Source: Lysobacterales bacterium (GTDB lineage Bacteria; Pseudomonadota; Gammaproteobacteria; Xanthomonadales; Rhodanobacteraceae). Taken from it: a stretch of 61,531 nucleotides of DNA. This document shows, one piece after another, positions 1 through 9,741 of the stretch. Location of the stretch: positions 1-61,531 of the forward strand of contig JAFKMZ010000017.1 in the NCBI GenBank assembly GCA_017305055.1. The letters run 5' to 3'. The notes under the pieces were generated by a model. That model saw nothing but the letters and a program-made list of their open reading frames with translations, was not told the DNA's origin and searched no databases. The position numbers and the translations under genes were made by a program. How positions within the stretch are numbered: the stretch's first letter is position 1; the number at the start of each line of letters is the position of its first letter.

Positions 1-1033
1 GTTCCTCGCCTTGACGAAATCACTCGGCGGCCATGTCGCCGCGGCGGAATTCTTCAACGAACCGGACATGCCGACCTACGGCGGCGCGCCCGCGGGGTAC
101 AGCGCCGCCGACTATGCGCGTGACTTCGCGGTGTTCCGGACGTTCGCCAAACAGGCCGCGCCCGACATGCGGATCGTCGGGCCGGGCTCGGTCGGCGAAG
201 GCGTGCTGATGCCGAAGATGGGTGGCGCTGGACTGGCCGCTGGCCTGGTCAAGACCGAGGACATGCTCACCGCCACGCCGCGGCCGATGTTCGACATCTT
301 TTCGTACCACTTCTACGGCGCGGCCTCGCTGCGCTGCGCCGCGATGGGCGCGGGCGCGCAGACCACGCCCGCAGCCGCCCTGTCCGAGGAATGGCTGACG
401 CGCACCGAGACCAGCTACGCCTACTACGTGAAGGGCCTGCGCGACCGCTATGAACCGGGCGAGCCGGTGTGGATCACCGAAACCGCCGACGCCGCCTGCG
501 GCGGCAACCCCTGGGCGGCCACGTTCCTGGACAGCTTCCGTTATCTCGACCAGATGGGACGCCTGGCCAGGCATGGTGTGAAAGTCATCTTCCACAACAC
601 ACTGGCATCCAGCGAATACGGCCTGCTTGACCAGAACACCTTCGAGCCCCGCCCCAATTACTGGGCAGCCCTGCTGTGGCACCGGCTGATGGGCACGACC
701 GTGCTGGACGCCGGCCCTTCCAGGCCCGGCCTGCACCTCTACGCGCAATGCCTGCCGGGACACCCTGGCGGCGTGACCTTGCTGGCGATCAACAACAGCC
801 GGTCGCAATCCGCCTCGGTCGAGCTGCCGCTCGCGGCACAGCGCTACACCCTGAGCGCCGCGAAACTGCAGGACCGCCGTGTCCAGCTGAATGGCCATGC
901 GCTGGCACTCGGCAGCGACGATGCGTTGCCACCGCTGCAGGGCGCGCCGGTGACAGCCGGCCGGATCGCATTGGCGCCAGCCACCATCAGCTTCCTCGCG
1001 ATGGCGGACGCCGAAAATCCGGCATGCCAATGA
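1..1033 (+). CDS. GH79-like glycoside hydrolase, C-terminal part (5' truncated by window)
   Basis: The frame is open to the left edge of the window, so only about 343 C-terminal residues are present. An FFNEPD motif near the start fits the acid/base glutamate of clan GH-A. A later WITETAD motif fits the nucleophile glutamate. The stretch from there through YGLLD and ALLWHRLMG resembles heparanase/beta-glucuronidase (GH79) proteins, and the last ~100 residues look like their beta-sandwich domain. The natural substrate is probably a polysaccharide or glycoside carrying uronic acid, but this cannot be fixed from sequence alone. A frameshifted relic of a similar C-terminus lies at 23955-24070. 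Seen: the motifs and the open 5' end. Inferred: the family. Confidence 0.75.
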   Translation, partial: FLALTKSLGGHVAAAEFFNEPDMPTYGGAPAGYSAADYARDFAVFRTFAKQAAPDMRIVGPGSVGEGVLMPKMGGAGLAAGLVKTEDMLTATPRPMFDIFSYHFYGAASLRCAAMGAGAQTTPAAALSEEWLTRTETSYAYYVKGLRDRYEPGEPVWITETADAACGGNPWAATFLDSFRYLDQMGRLARHGVKVIFHNTLASSEYGLLDQNTFEPRPNYWAALLWHRLMGTTVLDAGPSRPGLHLYAQCLPGHPGGVTLLAINNSRSQSASVELPLAAQRYTLSAAKLQDRRVQLNGHALALGSDDALPPLQGAPVTAGRIALAPATISFLAMADAENPACQ

Positions 1034-1268
1034 TTGCATCGCAACGGTATGGGCAACGGCACCGCCAGGCCCAAAATTCTTGCCGGTGCTCCATCCGCGG
1101 CCTGACTCCGGCGCCCAGACCTTCATCATCGCCACGCTTGCATGGTTGAAGCCGCAGGAGTCGGGGGTATGCAGGCGCCATGGCCAGAATGACGATAGTC
1201 GCGCCGCCATGTCGAACCCAGCCCGTGCGACTTGTCGCACGACGGCTGCGCGGCCCTGGACTGCCCGC

Positions 1269-2909
1269 ATGACGGCTATCGAACTGGTGTTGGCGATGTT
1301 GCTGGCCGTGGTGCTCAGCGGCGTCATCGTCCGTGCGCTGCCGTTTTCCCTGCCATTGCCAATTTTGCAGATCGCGCTCGGTGGCGTGATCGCCGGCGTA
1401 TTGCATCACGGCGTGGTGCTCGAACCAGCCATCTTCTTCCTGCTCTTCCTGCCGCCGCTGCTGTTTCTGGATGGTTGGCGGATTCCCAAAGACGATCTGT
1501 TCCGGGACCGGTGGGTGATCCTGCAACTGGCACTGGGGCTGGTGGTGTTCACGGTGATTGGAGCGGGCTACCTGATCCATGCCCTGATTCCAGCCATGCC
1601 GCTCGCGGTCGCATTTGCACTGGCAGCGATCGTGTCGCCCACCGACCCGGTGGCCGTGTCGTCGATTGCCTCGCGCGCGCCCGTGCCGAAGCGGCTGATG
1701 CACATCCTGGAAGGCGAGTCGCTGCTCAACGACGCGTCGGGACTGGTGTGCTTCCAGTTCGCGGTTGCCGCTGCGGTCACTGGCACCTTTTCCATGCGCT
1801 CGGCGTCACTGACGTTCCTGTGGGTGGCGCTTGCCGGGCTTGCTGCGGGCGTGGCGTTCACCCTCGCGGTCACCGTCGTGCAGCACTGGTGGTCACGCCG
1901 GTTTGGTGAGGAGAGCGGCTCCTCCATCCTCATCAGCCTGCTGATTCCATTCGGCGCCTATCTGCTGGCTGAGCAGCTGCAGGCTTCCGGCATCCTAGCG
2001 GCGGTCGCTGCCGGCATCACCATGAGCTATACCGACCTCAGCGGTCGCAGCATGCCAAATACCTGGATCGAGCGCAGCGCGGTATGGAGCACCATCCAGT
2101 TTGCCCTGAACGGCATCATGTTCGTGCTGCTGGGCGAGCAGCTGCCGAACATCCTGAGCGCTGCCATCGCGGCCATGGCCAACGAGACCCATCATCCGCG
2201 CTGGGTGCTCGCAGGCTACGCCATCGCCATTGCGGCCGCCCTCGCGGTGCTGCGCCTGATCTGGGTATGGGTGTCCTTGCAGATCAACCTCCGCCGACAG
2301 CACCGGAGCGAAAGCCAGGTGGGAAAGGTCGGCTGGCGATTGCTCTGTGCGATTTCGCTGGCGGGGGTACGCGGCGCGGTCACGCTCGCCGGCATCCTCA
2401 CCCTGCCCCTGCTGCTCCCCGATGGCAGCGCCTTTCCGGCACGCGACCTGGCCATCTTCCTGGCGGCTGCCGTCATATTGATCTCCCTGGTCGGCGCCAG
2501 CCTTGGGCTGCCGGCCCTGCTGAAGGGACTGGACGTACCGGACGATTCGGCGCGCGTACAGGCAGAAGACCAGGCTCGCGCCGCGGCGGCACGCGCAGCC
2601 GTCAAAGCAGTGAAACAAGCCGAGAACGAACTGCTTGAACACGCTGACGCCGACGACCCGGACATTGCCGCCAATGCTGCCAGCCGGGTAATCGAGGTTT
2701 ATCAGCGACGCGTCCACGATGGCACCCAAACCGCCAGCGATGCGCAACGCCTGTGCAAGGCCGATGCGGCCGAACGGGTGTTGCGCCTGGCGGGGCTGGG
2801 CGGCGAGCGTGAGGCGATTCTCGCATTGCGCCGGCAGCGGAAGATTGGCGACGAAACCGCGCGCAAGCTCACCCGCGAGATCGACCTGCTCGAATCGCGG
2901 TACCGGTGA
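1269..2909 (+). CDS. Na+/H+ antiporter, CPA1 family
   Basis: An inner-membrane cation/proton antiporter of 546 residues for pH and sodium homeostasis. About 12 hydrophobic segments fill residues 1-420. The conserved SPTDPVAV and GESLLNDASG motifs (about residues 120-155) hold the ion-binding acidic residues of CPA1 exchangers. A roughly 120-residue charged cytoplasmic tail follows and is probably regulatory. The frame is open 63 codons further upstream, but that stretch is hydrophilic and unlike the family. The ATG at 1269 opens directly into the first membrane helix, so I chose it. No operon partner is evident. Confidence 0.88.
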   Translation: MTAIELVLAMLLAVVLSGVIVRALPFSLPLPILQIALGGVIAGVLHHGVVLEPAIFFLLFLPPLLFLDGWRIPKDDLFRDRWVILQLALGLVVFTVIGAGYLIHALIPAMPLAVAFALAAIVSPTDPVAVSSIASRAPVPKRLMHILEGESLLNDASGLVCFQFAVAAAVTGTFSMRSASLTFLWVALAGLAAGVAFTLAVTVVQHWWSRRFGEESGSSILISLLIPFGAYLLAEQLQASGILAAVAAGITMSYTDLSGRSMPNTWIERSAVWSTIQFALNGIMFVLLGEQLPNILSAAIAAMANETHHPRWVLAGYAIAIAAALAVLRLIWVWVSLQINLRRQHRSESQVGKVGWRLLCAISLAGVRGAVTLAGILTLPLLLPDGSAFPARDLAIFLAAAVILISLVGASLGLPALLKGLDVPDDSARVQAEDQARAAAARAAVKAVKQAENELLEHADADDPDIAANAASRVIEVYQRRVHDGTQTASDAQRLCKADAAERVLRLAGLGGEREAILALRRQRKIGDETARKLTREIDLLESRYR

Positions 2910-3221
2910 CTCCGCGTCCGCGCCGGATCGGACGAACCGGCGCACCGTGGTGATTCGACGCCGCGCCCGGCACGGACGACGACGCGGCTGAGGCAGGCGG
3001 CATCCCACGTACCGCTAAGTATTGCGCCCGCCGTCGTCACCACCAACCATCGACTGGCGGCGCAAGACGTCGAGCCGGGACTGGCCGTTGTGCATGCAGC
3101 ACGATGCGGGTGGAAGTACGCTGTCGGGCAGCCGTACCACGACCGCCTGCGGGTCCGCTCACGACGTTGCACGTCGGGATGGGCATTCGCGCAGGTGGCA
3201 CAGCTCGAAAGGACACAGGCG
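2910..3221 (+). other. intergenic, no gene seen
   Basis: This 312-base gap lies between the antiporter and the NADH dehydrogenase. Short open frames on both strands have arginine-rich, low-complexity translations typical of non-coding high-GC DNA. I see no RNA gene and no convincing terminator. Confidence 0.5.
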
Positions 3222-4541
3222 ATGAATCCTCCCATTGAGGCACCCCGCATAGTCATCGTCGGCGGCGGTGTGGCCGGCCTCGAACTCGCAACGGTGCTGG
3301 GGCGACGTTGTCGCAGGCAGGCAAGGCGGCGTGTCGGTACACCCACGGTGACGCTCGTCGACCACGATGCCGCGCACGTGTGGAAGCCGATGCTGCACAC
3401 CATTGCCGCGGGCACGAGTGATGTTTCGCAGCAGCAGACCACGTACCTCGCGCAGGCGCGCGAGGCTGGCTTCGCCTTTCGCCCGGGCGAGCTGGGCGAG
3501 CTGGATCGCTCCGCGCGTGAGGTTCGTCTGCGCGCGCTGTACGCGCCGGATGGCCGGCTGGCCGTACCGGAGCAGATCATCGCCTACGACACGCTGGTCC
3601 TTGCCGTGGGCAGCAAGGCGAACGACTTCGGCACCCCAGGTGTGCTGCAACATTGCCTGATGATCGACTCGCGCGTGCAGGCCGAAGCTTTCAATCGCGA
3701 AGTGCGTCTGCGCATGCTGCAGTGCCTGACCCAGGGCGCGGATTTGTCGATCGCGATCGTCGGTGGCGGGGCGACCGGCGTTGAACTGGCGGCATCACTG
3801 GTGCAATTGACGGTCAGCGCAGCCGCCTATGGGGCGCGCGGTTTGACAGATCGGCTGTCGATCACGCTGGTCGAAGCCGGCCCGCGCCTGCTGCCGGCGT
3901 TCCCGGAGGACATCTCCGCGGCCGTGCAGACCCAGCTCGAAGCGTTGGGCGTGCAAGTGCGCATCGCGACGCCCGTCACCGCAGTGCAGGCGGATGGCCT
4001 CGTGCTTGGTGCTGGCAACCTCATCGCTGCATCACTGATGGTCTGGGCCGCCGGTGTCAAGGCTCCGGATTTTCTCGCCAACCTCGATGGCCTGGAAACC
4101 AACCGCAACAACCAGTTGGTGGTGAAGCCAACGCTCGCGACGACGCAGGATGCGAACATATACGCGCTCGGCGACTGCTCCAGCCTGAAGCTTCCGGGTG
4201 CCGAGCGTCCGTTGCCGCCGACCGCGCAGGTTGCGCATCAACAGGCACAACACCTGATCCGATACCTGCCACAGGTCGTGGAGCAAGGCAAACCCATGCC
4301 CGATTTCGCCTACCACGATTTCGGATCACTGGTGTCGCTGGCCGACTACGATGCGTTTGGATCGCTCGGGAATTTTGGCCTGTTCAAGGGCGTGACGTTG
4401 CACGGCCGGCTGGCGCATTTCAGCCAGGTCATGCTGTACCGGAGCCACCAGGCCAGACTGCACGGCTTCTGGCGCGGCAGCCTGCTCTGGCTGGTCGACC
4501 GGATCAACACCCACGTGCGGCCATCGATACGGCTGGACTGA
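3222..4541 (+). CDS. ndh: NAD(P)/FAD-dependent oxidoreductase, NDH-2 type
   Basis: A 439-residue, single-subunit, non-proton-pumping NADH:quinone oxidoreductase of the type II family, peripheral on the inner membrane. An N-terminal Rossmann motif (IVGGGVAGLE) binds FAD. A second motif (IVGGGATGVE, about residue 180) binds NADH. The ALGDCS motif and a PTAQVAHQQA segment are typical of NDH-2, and the C-terminus carries the amphipathic membrane-contact region. The ATG at 3222 follows a purine-rich stretch (GAAAGGACACAGG). The longer upstream frame adds residues unlike the family. Length matches the usual ~430 residues. Confidence 0.85.
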   Translation: MNPPIEAPRIVIVGGGVAGLELATVLGRRCRRQARRRVGTPTVTLVDHDAAHVWKPMLHTIAAGTSDVSQQQTTYLAQAREAGFAFRPGELGELDRSAREVRLRALYAPDGRLAVPEQIIAYDTLVLAVGSKANDFGTPGVLQHCLMIDSRVQAEAFNREVRLRMLQCLTQGADLSIAIVGGGATGVELAASLVQLTVSAAAYGARGLTDRLSITLVEAGPRLLPAFPEDISAAVQTQLEALGVQVRIATPVTAVQADGLVLGAGNLIAASLMVWAAGVKAPDFLANLDGLETNRNNQLVVKPTLATTQDANIYALGDCSSLKLPGAERPLPPTAQVAHQQAQHLIRYLPQVVEQGKPMPDFAYHDFGSLVSLADYDAFGSLGNFGLFKGVTLHGRLAHFSQVMLYRSHQARLHGFWRGSLLWLVDRINTHVRPSIRLD

Positions 4542-4809
4542 AGCCGTCGCCACCGATCGGCGGCCAACGGCGGCGCACGCCGGCGTTGTGGCGGCGGACG
4601 CTCGTCTGCCATTGGCATCACGCTGCCCGTTCCAGGCTCATGTGTCGTCGGAAGGGACTGTCATTTGACACAACGTTCACCTGCCCGGTTCCATCGTGTG
4701 GGGCGCAAGGATCAGAGATCCCAGTGCCGTCCCACTGCCGACCCCGTTGCCTGGCCTGCACCATGGAGGCGCTACGCAATCCGCGCGGCGCCCGGCTCGT
4801 GAACATCGC

Positions 4810-5091
4810 ATGTACGAACAAATCGAACCGGGCTTCATGGTATTTCCCGCCGACGGCGAAGAGGGCATCGGCTCCGTGCGCGAAGTGCGGCCCGACCTGC
4901 CCGGGTTGCTGATCTGCATCGAGAACGCCGGCGACTTCCCGGTGCCGACGTCGGTGATCACGGCGGTGCATTCGGGCAAGGTGATCCTCGACTGCGCACG
5001 TCTGGAGCCACGCGTGCGCGAGGCGCCCGCCGATGCACGCAACCCGGAAGACCCCTCCTACACCGCACCGGCCGCCGACGCGAACGAATGA
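4810..5091 (+). CDS. hypothetical protein, 93 residues
   Basis: I do not recognise the family. The protein is small, acidic and soluble, with a beta-rich N-terminal half (residues 1-60) reminiscent of a small beta-barrel and a disordered C-terminus rich in Pro, Ala and Asp. It lies 21 bases upstream of the DksA-like gene, on the same strand and in front of the peroxiredoxin and thiol-oxidoreductase genes. It may therefore be the first gene of that stress-type cluster. The start at 4810 was chosen because the upstream extension (from 4696) is low complexity; no clear ribosome binding site is visible. Confidence 0.55.
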   Translation: MYEQIEPGFMVFPADGEEGIGSVREVRPDLPGLLICIENAGDFPVPTSVITAVHSGKVILDCARLEPRVREAPADARNPEDPSYTAPAADANE

Positions 5092-5112
5092 CGGCAGAAC
5101 CGAGGCTATCCC

Positions 5113-5493
5113 ATGTCGAAACAGCACGCCGGATTGAGTCCGCAGTTCATCGAACAGCAGCGCAAGCGCCTGCTGGCATTGCGCCGCCAGTTGCTCGGCG
5201 GCGAGCAGCACACGCTGGCCACCGAGCGCAGGTTCCAGCAGGAGCACGGTGACGAGGCCGAGGAATTCGAGGACAAGGCGCAGGACATGGCGCAGCTGGA
5301 AATCGACCAGGCGCTGCATGACGTGGACGACGGCCGCATCGCCACGATCGAACGCGCCCTGCAGAAGATCGAGGATGGCAGCTACGGCCTGTCCGACCTC
5401 AGCGGCGAGCCGATCCCCAGGGCCCGGCTCGAAAGCACGCCGGAGGCGATCCTCACCGTGCAGGAAGAACGCAGCCGGGAATCCGGACGATGA
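5113..5493 (+). CDS. DksA/TraR-family protein lacking zinc-finger cysteines
   Basis: A 126-residue protein with a long N-terminal helical hairpin (residues 8-85, rich in Glu, Gln and Lys) and a DxxDDGR-like helix tip. Its C-terminal segment aligns with the DksA zinc-finger region (GSYGLSDLSGEPIP...RLES.P). DksA binds RNA polymerase through the secondary channel and modulates transcription during stringent response and stress. Here the four zinc-binding cysteines are all replaced, and the protein contains no cysteine at all. Cysteine-poor DksA paralogues that keep function without zinc are known in other bacteria. Its neighbours are thiol-redox genes. Confidence 0.75.
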   Translation: MSKQHAGLSPQFIEQQRKRLLALRRQLLGGEQHTLATERRFQQEHGDEAEEFEDKAQDMAQLEIDQALHDVDDGRIATIERALQKIEDGSYGLSDLSGEPIPRARLESTPEAILTVQEERSRESGR

Positions 5494-5565
5494 CGGTGGC
5501 CCGACCGCCTGTTCGCCCATATCACTGCCCAATCCATGCCGCCACCGCCATCCGAGCCAATCACC

Positions 5566-6078
5566 ATGAGTATCCTTTCCGCTGGAACCACCGCCCCGGA
5601 ATTCAGCCTGCACTCCACCCCCGACCAGTCCGTTGCGCTGAAGGAATTCCGTGGCCGCAACGTGATCCTGGCGTTCTATCCCGCCGACTGGAGCCCGGTG
5701 TGCAGTGACCAGCTGTCGTTGTACAACGAGTTGCTGGAGGAGTTTGCCCGCTGCAACGCGCAGCTGCTGGCGATCTCGGTCGACGGCGTGTGGAGCCACG
5801 CCGCGCTGGCGCGCGAGCGCAAGTACCACTTTCCACTGTTGTCCGACTTCGAGCCCAAGGGCCAGGTGGCACGCGCCTACGGCGTGTATGACGAGGCGGC
5901 CGGCGTCGCCCAGCGCGCGCTGTTCGTGATCGACGGCGACGGCGTGATCCAGTGGAGCTACCTGTCGCCGATGGGCGTGAACCCCGGAGCCGGCGGCATC
6001 GTCAAGGCGCTCGAGGCGCTGCCCTCGAACAACATCCAGAAGGCGCTCCCGGCGGACGCTGTGCAGGAGAATCCATGA
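5566..6078 (+). CDS. peroxiredoxin (AhpC/TSA family)
   Basis: A 170-residue thiol peroxidase that reduces hydrogen peroxide or organic peroxides. It has the thioredoxin-like fold, and the peroxidatic cysteine sits in YPADWSPVC (about residue 46), one residue off the usual P-x3-T/S-x2-C pattern. The PMGVNPGAGG segment near the C-terminus is typical of BCP/AhpE-like enzymes. No obvious resolving cysteine is visible, so it is probably a 1-Cys type needing an external thiol. Its stop codon overlaps the start of the next gene (ATGA at 6075), which indicates translational coupling with the DsbA-like gene and suggests they work together. The start at 5566 was preferred over the in-frame ATG ten codons upstream. 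Confidence 0.85.
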   Translation: MSILSAGTTAPEFSLHSTPDQSVALKEFRGRNVILAFYPADWSPVCSDQLSLYNELLEEFARCNAQLLAISVDGVWSHAALARERKYHFPLLSDFEPKGQVARAYGVYDEAAGVAQRALFVIDGDGVIQWSYLSPMGVNPGAGGIVKALEALPSNNIQKALPADAVQENP

Positions 6079-6626
6079 TGTCCGGCGAAGATGCGATCCT
6101 GACCGTGCCGGTATCCGCGCGCGATCACATGGAGGGCAACGCCCATGCGGTGGTGACCCTGGTCGAGTACGGCGATTTCCAGTGCCCGGCCTGCGGCATG
6201 GCCTACCCCGCGGTGAAGCAGATCCAGCGCCGCTACGCCGGCAACCTGCGCTTCGTATTTCGCCACTTCCCGCTGAGCCAGGCGCATCCCTACGCCCGCA
6301 TGGCGGCCGAACTGGCCGAGGCTGCAGCGGTCGAGGGCCAGTTCTGGCCCATGCACGACTGGTTGTACGAGAACCAGGATGACTGGGTGGCCAGTGGCAG
6401 TGCGGGTCTGGAGGCCGGCGTGCGCGCGCTGGGCCTGGACGAGGAGGCGCTCGCCGCCACACTGCGCAACCCCGACATCGACACCCACATCCGCCGCGAC
6501 TTCATGGGCGGGGTACGCAGCGGCGTCAACGGCACGCCCAGCTTCTACGTCAACGGCTACCTGTTTCAGGGCGACTTCGACGCGCTGGTGCACGGCATCG
6601 GTCGAGTGATTGCGCGCCAGGCCTGA
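6075..6626 (+). CDS. DsbA-family thiol oxidoreductase (thioredoxin domain)
   Basis: A 183-residue protein with a CPAC active site in the context EYGDFQCPACG (about residue 37) and the cis-proline segment GVNGTPSFYVNG near residue 155. This is the layout of the DsbA/DSBA-like thioredoxin_4 group. No signal peptide is visible, so it is probably cytoplasmic. It likely serves as a disulfide reductase or electron donor, plausibly to the peroxiredoxin it is coupled to. Two adjacent ATG codons (6075 and 6078) could serve as starts; the first overlaps the upstream stop. Confidence 0.87.
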   Translation: MMSGEDAILTVPVSARDHMEGNAHAVVTLVEYGDFQCPACGMAYPAVKQIQRRYAGNLRFVFRHFPLSQAHPYARMAAELAEAAAVEGQFWPMHDWLYENQDDWVASGSAGLEAGVRALGLDEEALAATLRNPDIDTHIRRDFMGGVRSGVNGTPSFYVNGYLFQGDFDALVHGIGRVIARQA

Positions 6627-6701
6627 CCGGGGCGCGATACGCCGCTGCCGGTCGATCGGCTGCGGTGTCCACCCAAGACAGGTGAGTCCCGTCGCAGATT
6701 C

Positions 6702-9308
6702 TCAGGGCCGACCAGCAGCGGCAGCCTGCCAACGCGACTTTTCCGGAGCAGATCCCTCCTGACGGCCGGCGTGCAAGCGAACGCTGCGCAGGCGCAGCGC
6801 GTTGGTCACCACCGACACCGACGAAAAACTCATCGCCAGCGCCGCGATCATCGGCGAGAGCACGATGCCGAAGGCCGGGTACAGGACGCCCGCGGCAATC
6901 GGCACGCCGACCGCGTTGTAGGCAAACGCCCAGAACAGGTTCTGGTGGATATTGCGCACCGTCGCCTGCGACAGCGCGCGGGCCCGCGCAATGCCCGAGA
7001 GATCGCCGCGCACCAGGGTCACCTGGGCGCTTTCCATGGCAATGTCGGTGCCCGTGCCCATGGCGATGCCGACATCCGCGGCGGCCAGCGCCGGGGCGTC
7101 GTTGATGCCATCGCCAGCCATGGCCACCTTGTGCCCTTCGCGCTTGAGCGCTTCGACCACCGCCGCCTTGTCGGCCGGCGACACCTCGGCGTGGACCGCG
7201 TCGATACCGAGCTTGCCGGCGATCGCGCGTGCGGTGACGGCATGGTCGCCGGTCAGCATCACGATGTGCACGCCTTCACTGCGCAACGCCGCCAGCGCCT
7301 CCGGGGTATCGGACTTGATGCGGTCGGCCACCGCCAGCACCGCGGCCACCTGCTGGTCGACGACCAGATACATCACGGTTGCGCCCTCGCCGCGCAGCAC
7401 CTCGGCGTGCGCAGTCCCTGCACCATCCGCAACCACACCCAGCGTGTGCAGGAGCCTGGCGTTGCCGACCGCCACGTCGGCGCCGGTGACGCGCCCGCGT
7501 ACGCCACTGCCGGTCAGGGTCTGGAAATCTTCCACCTCCGGGATGGTCAGCCCGCGCGCCTCGGCGGCGTTGACAATGGCGCGCGCCAGCGGATGCTCGC
7601 TGGGCCGCTCCAATGCCGCGGCCAGGGCCAGTGCACGGGCTTCATCGAACCCCCCCAGGGGTTCCACCACCTGCAGGGAAGGCTTGCCCTCGGTGAGGGT
7701 GCCGGTCTTGTCCACCACCAGGGTATCGATGTCGCGCAGCGCCTCGATCGCCGCCGCGTCACGAAACAGCACGCCCATCTGTGCGCCGCGCCCGCTCGCC
7801 ACCATGATCGAAATGGGAGTCGCCAGGCCAAGTGCGCATGGGCAGGCGATGATCAACACCGATACCGCGGCAATCAGCGCGTGGGGGAATGCGGGCTCCG
7901 GGCCGACGGCCAGCCAGACGCCGAACGCCAGCACGGCCACGACCACCACCGCGGGCACGAACCACGCCGCCACACGGTCGGCCACCCGCTGCAGTGGCGC
8001 CCTGCTGCGCTGCGCCTGTGCGACCAGCGCGACGATCTGGGCCAGCATGGTGTCGCCGCCGACGCGCTCCGCGCGCATCGTCAGCGCGCCGTCCTGGTTG
8101 ATGGTGCCGCCGGTCAGTTTGTCACCGCGGGCCTTGGCCACCGGCAACGGTTCGCCGGTCAGCATCGATTCGTCCACGTGACTCACGCCGTCGGTGATCT
8201 CGCCGTCAACCGGGACCTTCTCGCCCGGGCGTACGCGCAGCGTGTCGCCTGCCTGCACCGTCTCCAGCGGCACGTCGGCCTCGCTGCCATCAACGGCAAT
8301 ACGGCGCGCGGTTTTTGGCGCCAGGCCCAGCAAGGCCTGCAGGGCCGAGCCCGTGCGCCGGCGTGCGCGCAGTTCCATGAAGTCGCCCAGGGTCACCAGG
8401 GTGACGATCACCGCGGCCGATTCGAAATACACGCCCACCCGGCCATGCATGTCGCGGAACGCCGGCGGGAACAGGCCCGGGAACAGGAAGGCCACCGTGC
8501 TGTACAGCCACGCCACGCCGGTGCCCAGCGCGATCAGCGTGTACATGTTGGGCGACCAGGGTTTGAGCGAGCGCCAGCCGCGCACGAAGAACGAGGCCCC
8601 GCCCCAGAGCACCACCACCGTGGAGAGCACCGCCTCGACCCAGGCAGCCACCGTGTCCCACGGCGCCGGGAACTGCCAGCCGAACAGGTGCGGGCCCATG
8701 GCCAGCACGAACACCGGGATGGTCAGGGCGACCAGCACCCAGAAGCGCGTCGCCAGCTTGCGCACGTCGCTGCCGTCATCGGCCTCGGCCGTCGGCAGCA
8801 GGGGCTCCAGCGCCATGCCGCACTTGGGGCAATGTCCCGGGCCAACCTGCCGCACCTCGGGATGCATCGGGCAGGTGTAGATCGTGCCGGCCGGCACCGG
8901 GGCGGCCTGCGCGTGCGCGCCGTGCGCATGCCCGGCGTGGCTGGCGGCCGGTGGGTCGAGATACCGCTCCGGATCGGCCACGAATTTGTCGCGGCAACCC
9001 TGCGAACAGAAGTTGATCTGCTTGCCGTCCTGGGTCGCGCTCCAGCGCGGGTGCGCCGGATCAGTCGCCATGCCGCACACCGGATCCAGCCGGCCCGCCT
9101 CGATGTCGCGGCGGCGGGCCTTGGCCAGGATCGCCTCGGGGTCGGCCTCGAACTTGCGCTGGCAGCCGTCACTGCAGAAGTGCCAGGTGTTGCCGTGGTA
9201 TTCGACATGCCGCTGTGACGGCAGCGCCACCCGCATGCCGCAGTTCGGGTCGATGGCAAAGGCCGCGCCTTCCGCAGCGTGGTCGTCGTGGGCGTGATGG
9301 TCATGCAT
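6702..9308 (-). CDS. copper-type P1B ATPase with two YHS domains
   Basis: An 868-residue heavy-metal exporter of the inner membrane. The N-terminus starts with a His-rich tract, then two YHS domains (about residues 20-62 and 74-117, each DPxCGM...FCSxGC) and a heavy-metal-binding segment (144-166, YTCPMHP...CPKCGM). Then come about eight membrane helices, the TGE actuator motif, the IIACPCALG transport motif, the DKTGTLT phosphorylation site, the SEHPLA motif and [11 protein letters not shown] plus this layout points to Cu+ (or Ag+) export. The usual HMA domain (GxTCxxC) is absent and the YHS pair takes its place. The gene overlaps the upstream MerR gene by 8 bases, so the two form one transcription unit. 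Confidence 0.93.
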   Translation of the reverse strand: MHDHHAHDDHAAEGAAFAIDPNCGMRVALPSQRHVEYHGNTWHFCSDGCQRKFEADPEAILAKARRRDIEAGRLDPVCGMATDPAHPRWSATQDGKQINFCSQGCRDKFVADPERYLDPPAASHAGHAHGAHAQAAPVPAGTIYTCPMHPEVRQVGPGHCPKCGMALEPLLPTAEADDGSDVRKLATRFWVLVALTIPVFVLAMGPHLFGWQFPAPWDTVAAWVEAVLSTVVVLWGGASFFVRGWRSLKPWSPNMYTLIALGTGVAWLYSTVAFLFPGLFPPAFRDMHGRVGVYFESAAVIVTLVTLGDFMELRARRRTGSALQALLGLAPKTARRIAVDGSEADVPLETVQAGDTLRVRPGEKVPVDGEITDGVSHVDESMLTGEPLPVAKARGDKLTGGTINQDGALTMRAERVGGDTMLAQIVALVAQAQRSRAPLQRVADRVAAWFVPAVVVVAVLAFGVWLAVGPEPAFPHALIAAVSVLIIACPCALGLATPISIMVASGRGAQMGVLFRDAAAIEALRDIDTLVVDKTGTLTEGKPSLQVVEPLGGFDEARALALAAALERPSEHPLARAIVNAAEARGLTIPEVEDFQTLTGSGVRGRVTGADVAVGNARLLHTLGVVADGAGTAHAEVLRGEGATVMYLVVDQQVAAVLAVADRIKSDTPEALAALRSEGVHIVMLTGDHAVTARAIAGKLGIDAVHAEVSPADKAAVVEALKREGHKVAMAGDGINDAPALAAADVGIAMGTGTDIAMESAQVTLVRGDLSGIARARALSQATVRNIHQNLFWAFAYNAVGVPIAAGVLYPAFGIVLSPMIAALAMSFSSVSVVTNALRLRSVRLHAGRQEGSAPEKSRWQAAAAGRP

Positions 9309-9735
9309 GGTCGTGCGTCTCCTCGCCGCCGAGCGCGCGCAGGATAGGGCAGTGTTCCAGGGCGCCGTGTCCGGGGCAGGCGTCGATGAGTTGCTGCAGG
9401 CCGCGCCGCATGCGCTGCAGCTCGCGGATGCGCTGGTTCACCTGGTCGAGGCGAACCTGGGCGCGTTGCTTGACGCTTTCCACGCCCCGCTCGCGATCGG
9501 TGGAAAGCGCCAGCAATTCGCGGACCTCTTCCAGCGTGAAACCGAGATCCTTGGCGCGGCGGATGAAGCGCAGCCGCTCGACCATGTCCAGGCCGTAATC
9601 ACGGTAGCCGGATGCGCGCCGTCGCGGCGGCGGCAGCAGCCCCTCGCGTTCGTAATAGCGGATGGTGTCAATGCCGACACCGGCACGGCGCGCGACGCCG
9701 CCGATGGTGAGGTGCTGCGTGGTTTGCGTGTCCAT
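9301..9735 (-). CDS. MerR-family metal-responsive regulator (CueR-like)
   Basis: A 144-residue MerR activator/repressor. It has an N-terminal winged helix-turn-helix ([22 protein letters not shown]), a dimerisation coiled coil (about residues 80-118) and a C-terminal metal loop ([10 protein letters not shown]) with two cysteines, as in the Cu(I)/Ag(I)-sensing branch. It is first in the operon with the copper ATPase, overlapping it by 8 bases, and should activate that operon on copper stress. Its promoter (9742-9773) has the long spacer expected for MerR control. The predicted transcription start falls almost at the ATG, so the message may be leaderless. Confidence 0.92.
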   Translation of the reverse strand: MDTQTTQHLTIGGVARRAGVGIDTIRYYEREGLLPPPRRRASGYRDYGLDMVERLRFIRRAKDLGFTLEEVRELLALSTDRERGVESVKQRAQVRLDQVNQRIRELQRMRRGLQQLIDACPGHGALEHCPILRALGGEETHDHA

Positions 9736-9741
9736 GCCGTC

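Noticed and set aside
4618-6462. Minus-strand open frame of 614 codons
   Set aside because: It lies opposite four plus-strand genes with clear family motifs. Its translation is rich in Arg, Pro, His and Gln with no domain, a high-GC antisense shadow.
6771-9218. Plus-strand open frame of 815 codons
   Set aside because: It is opposite the copper ATPase. The translation is His/Arg/Gln-rich low complexity and ends without recognisable motifs.
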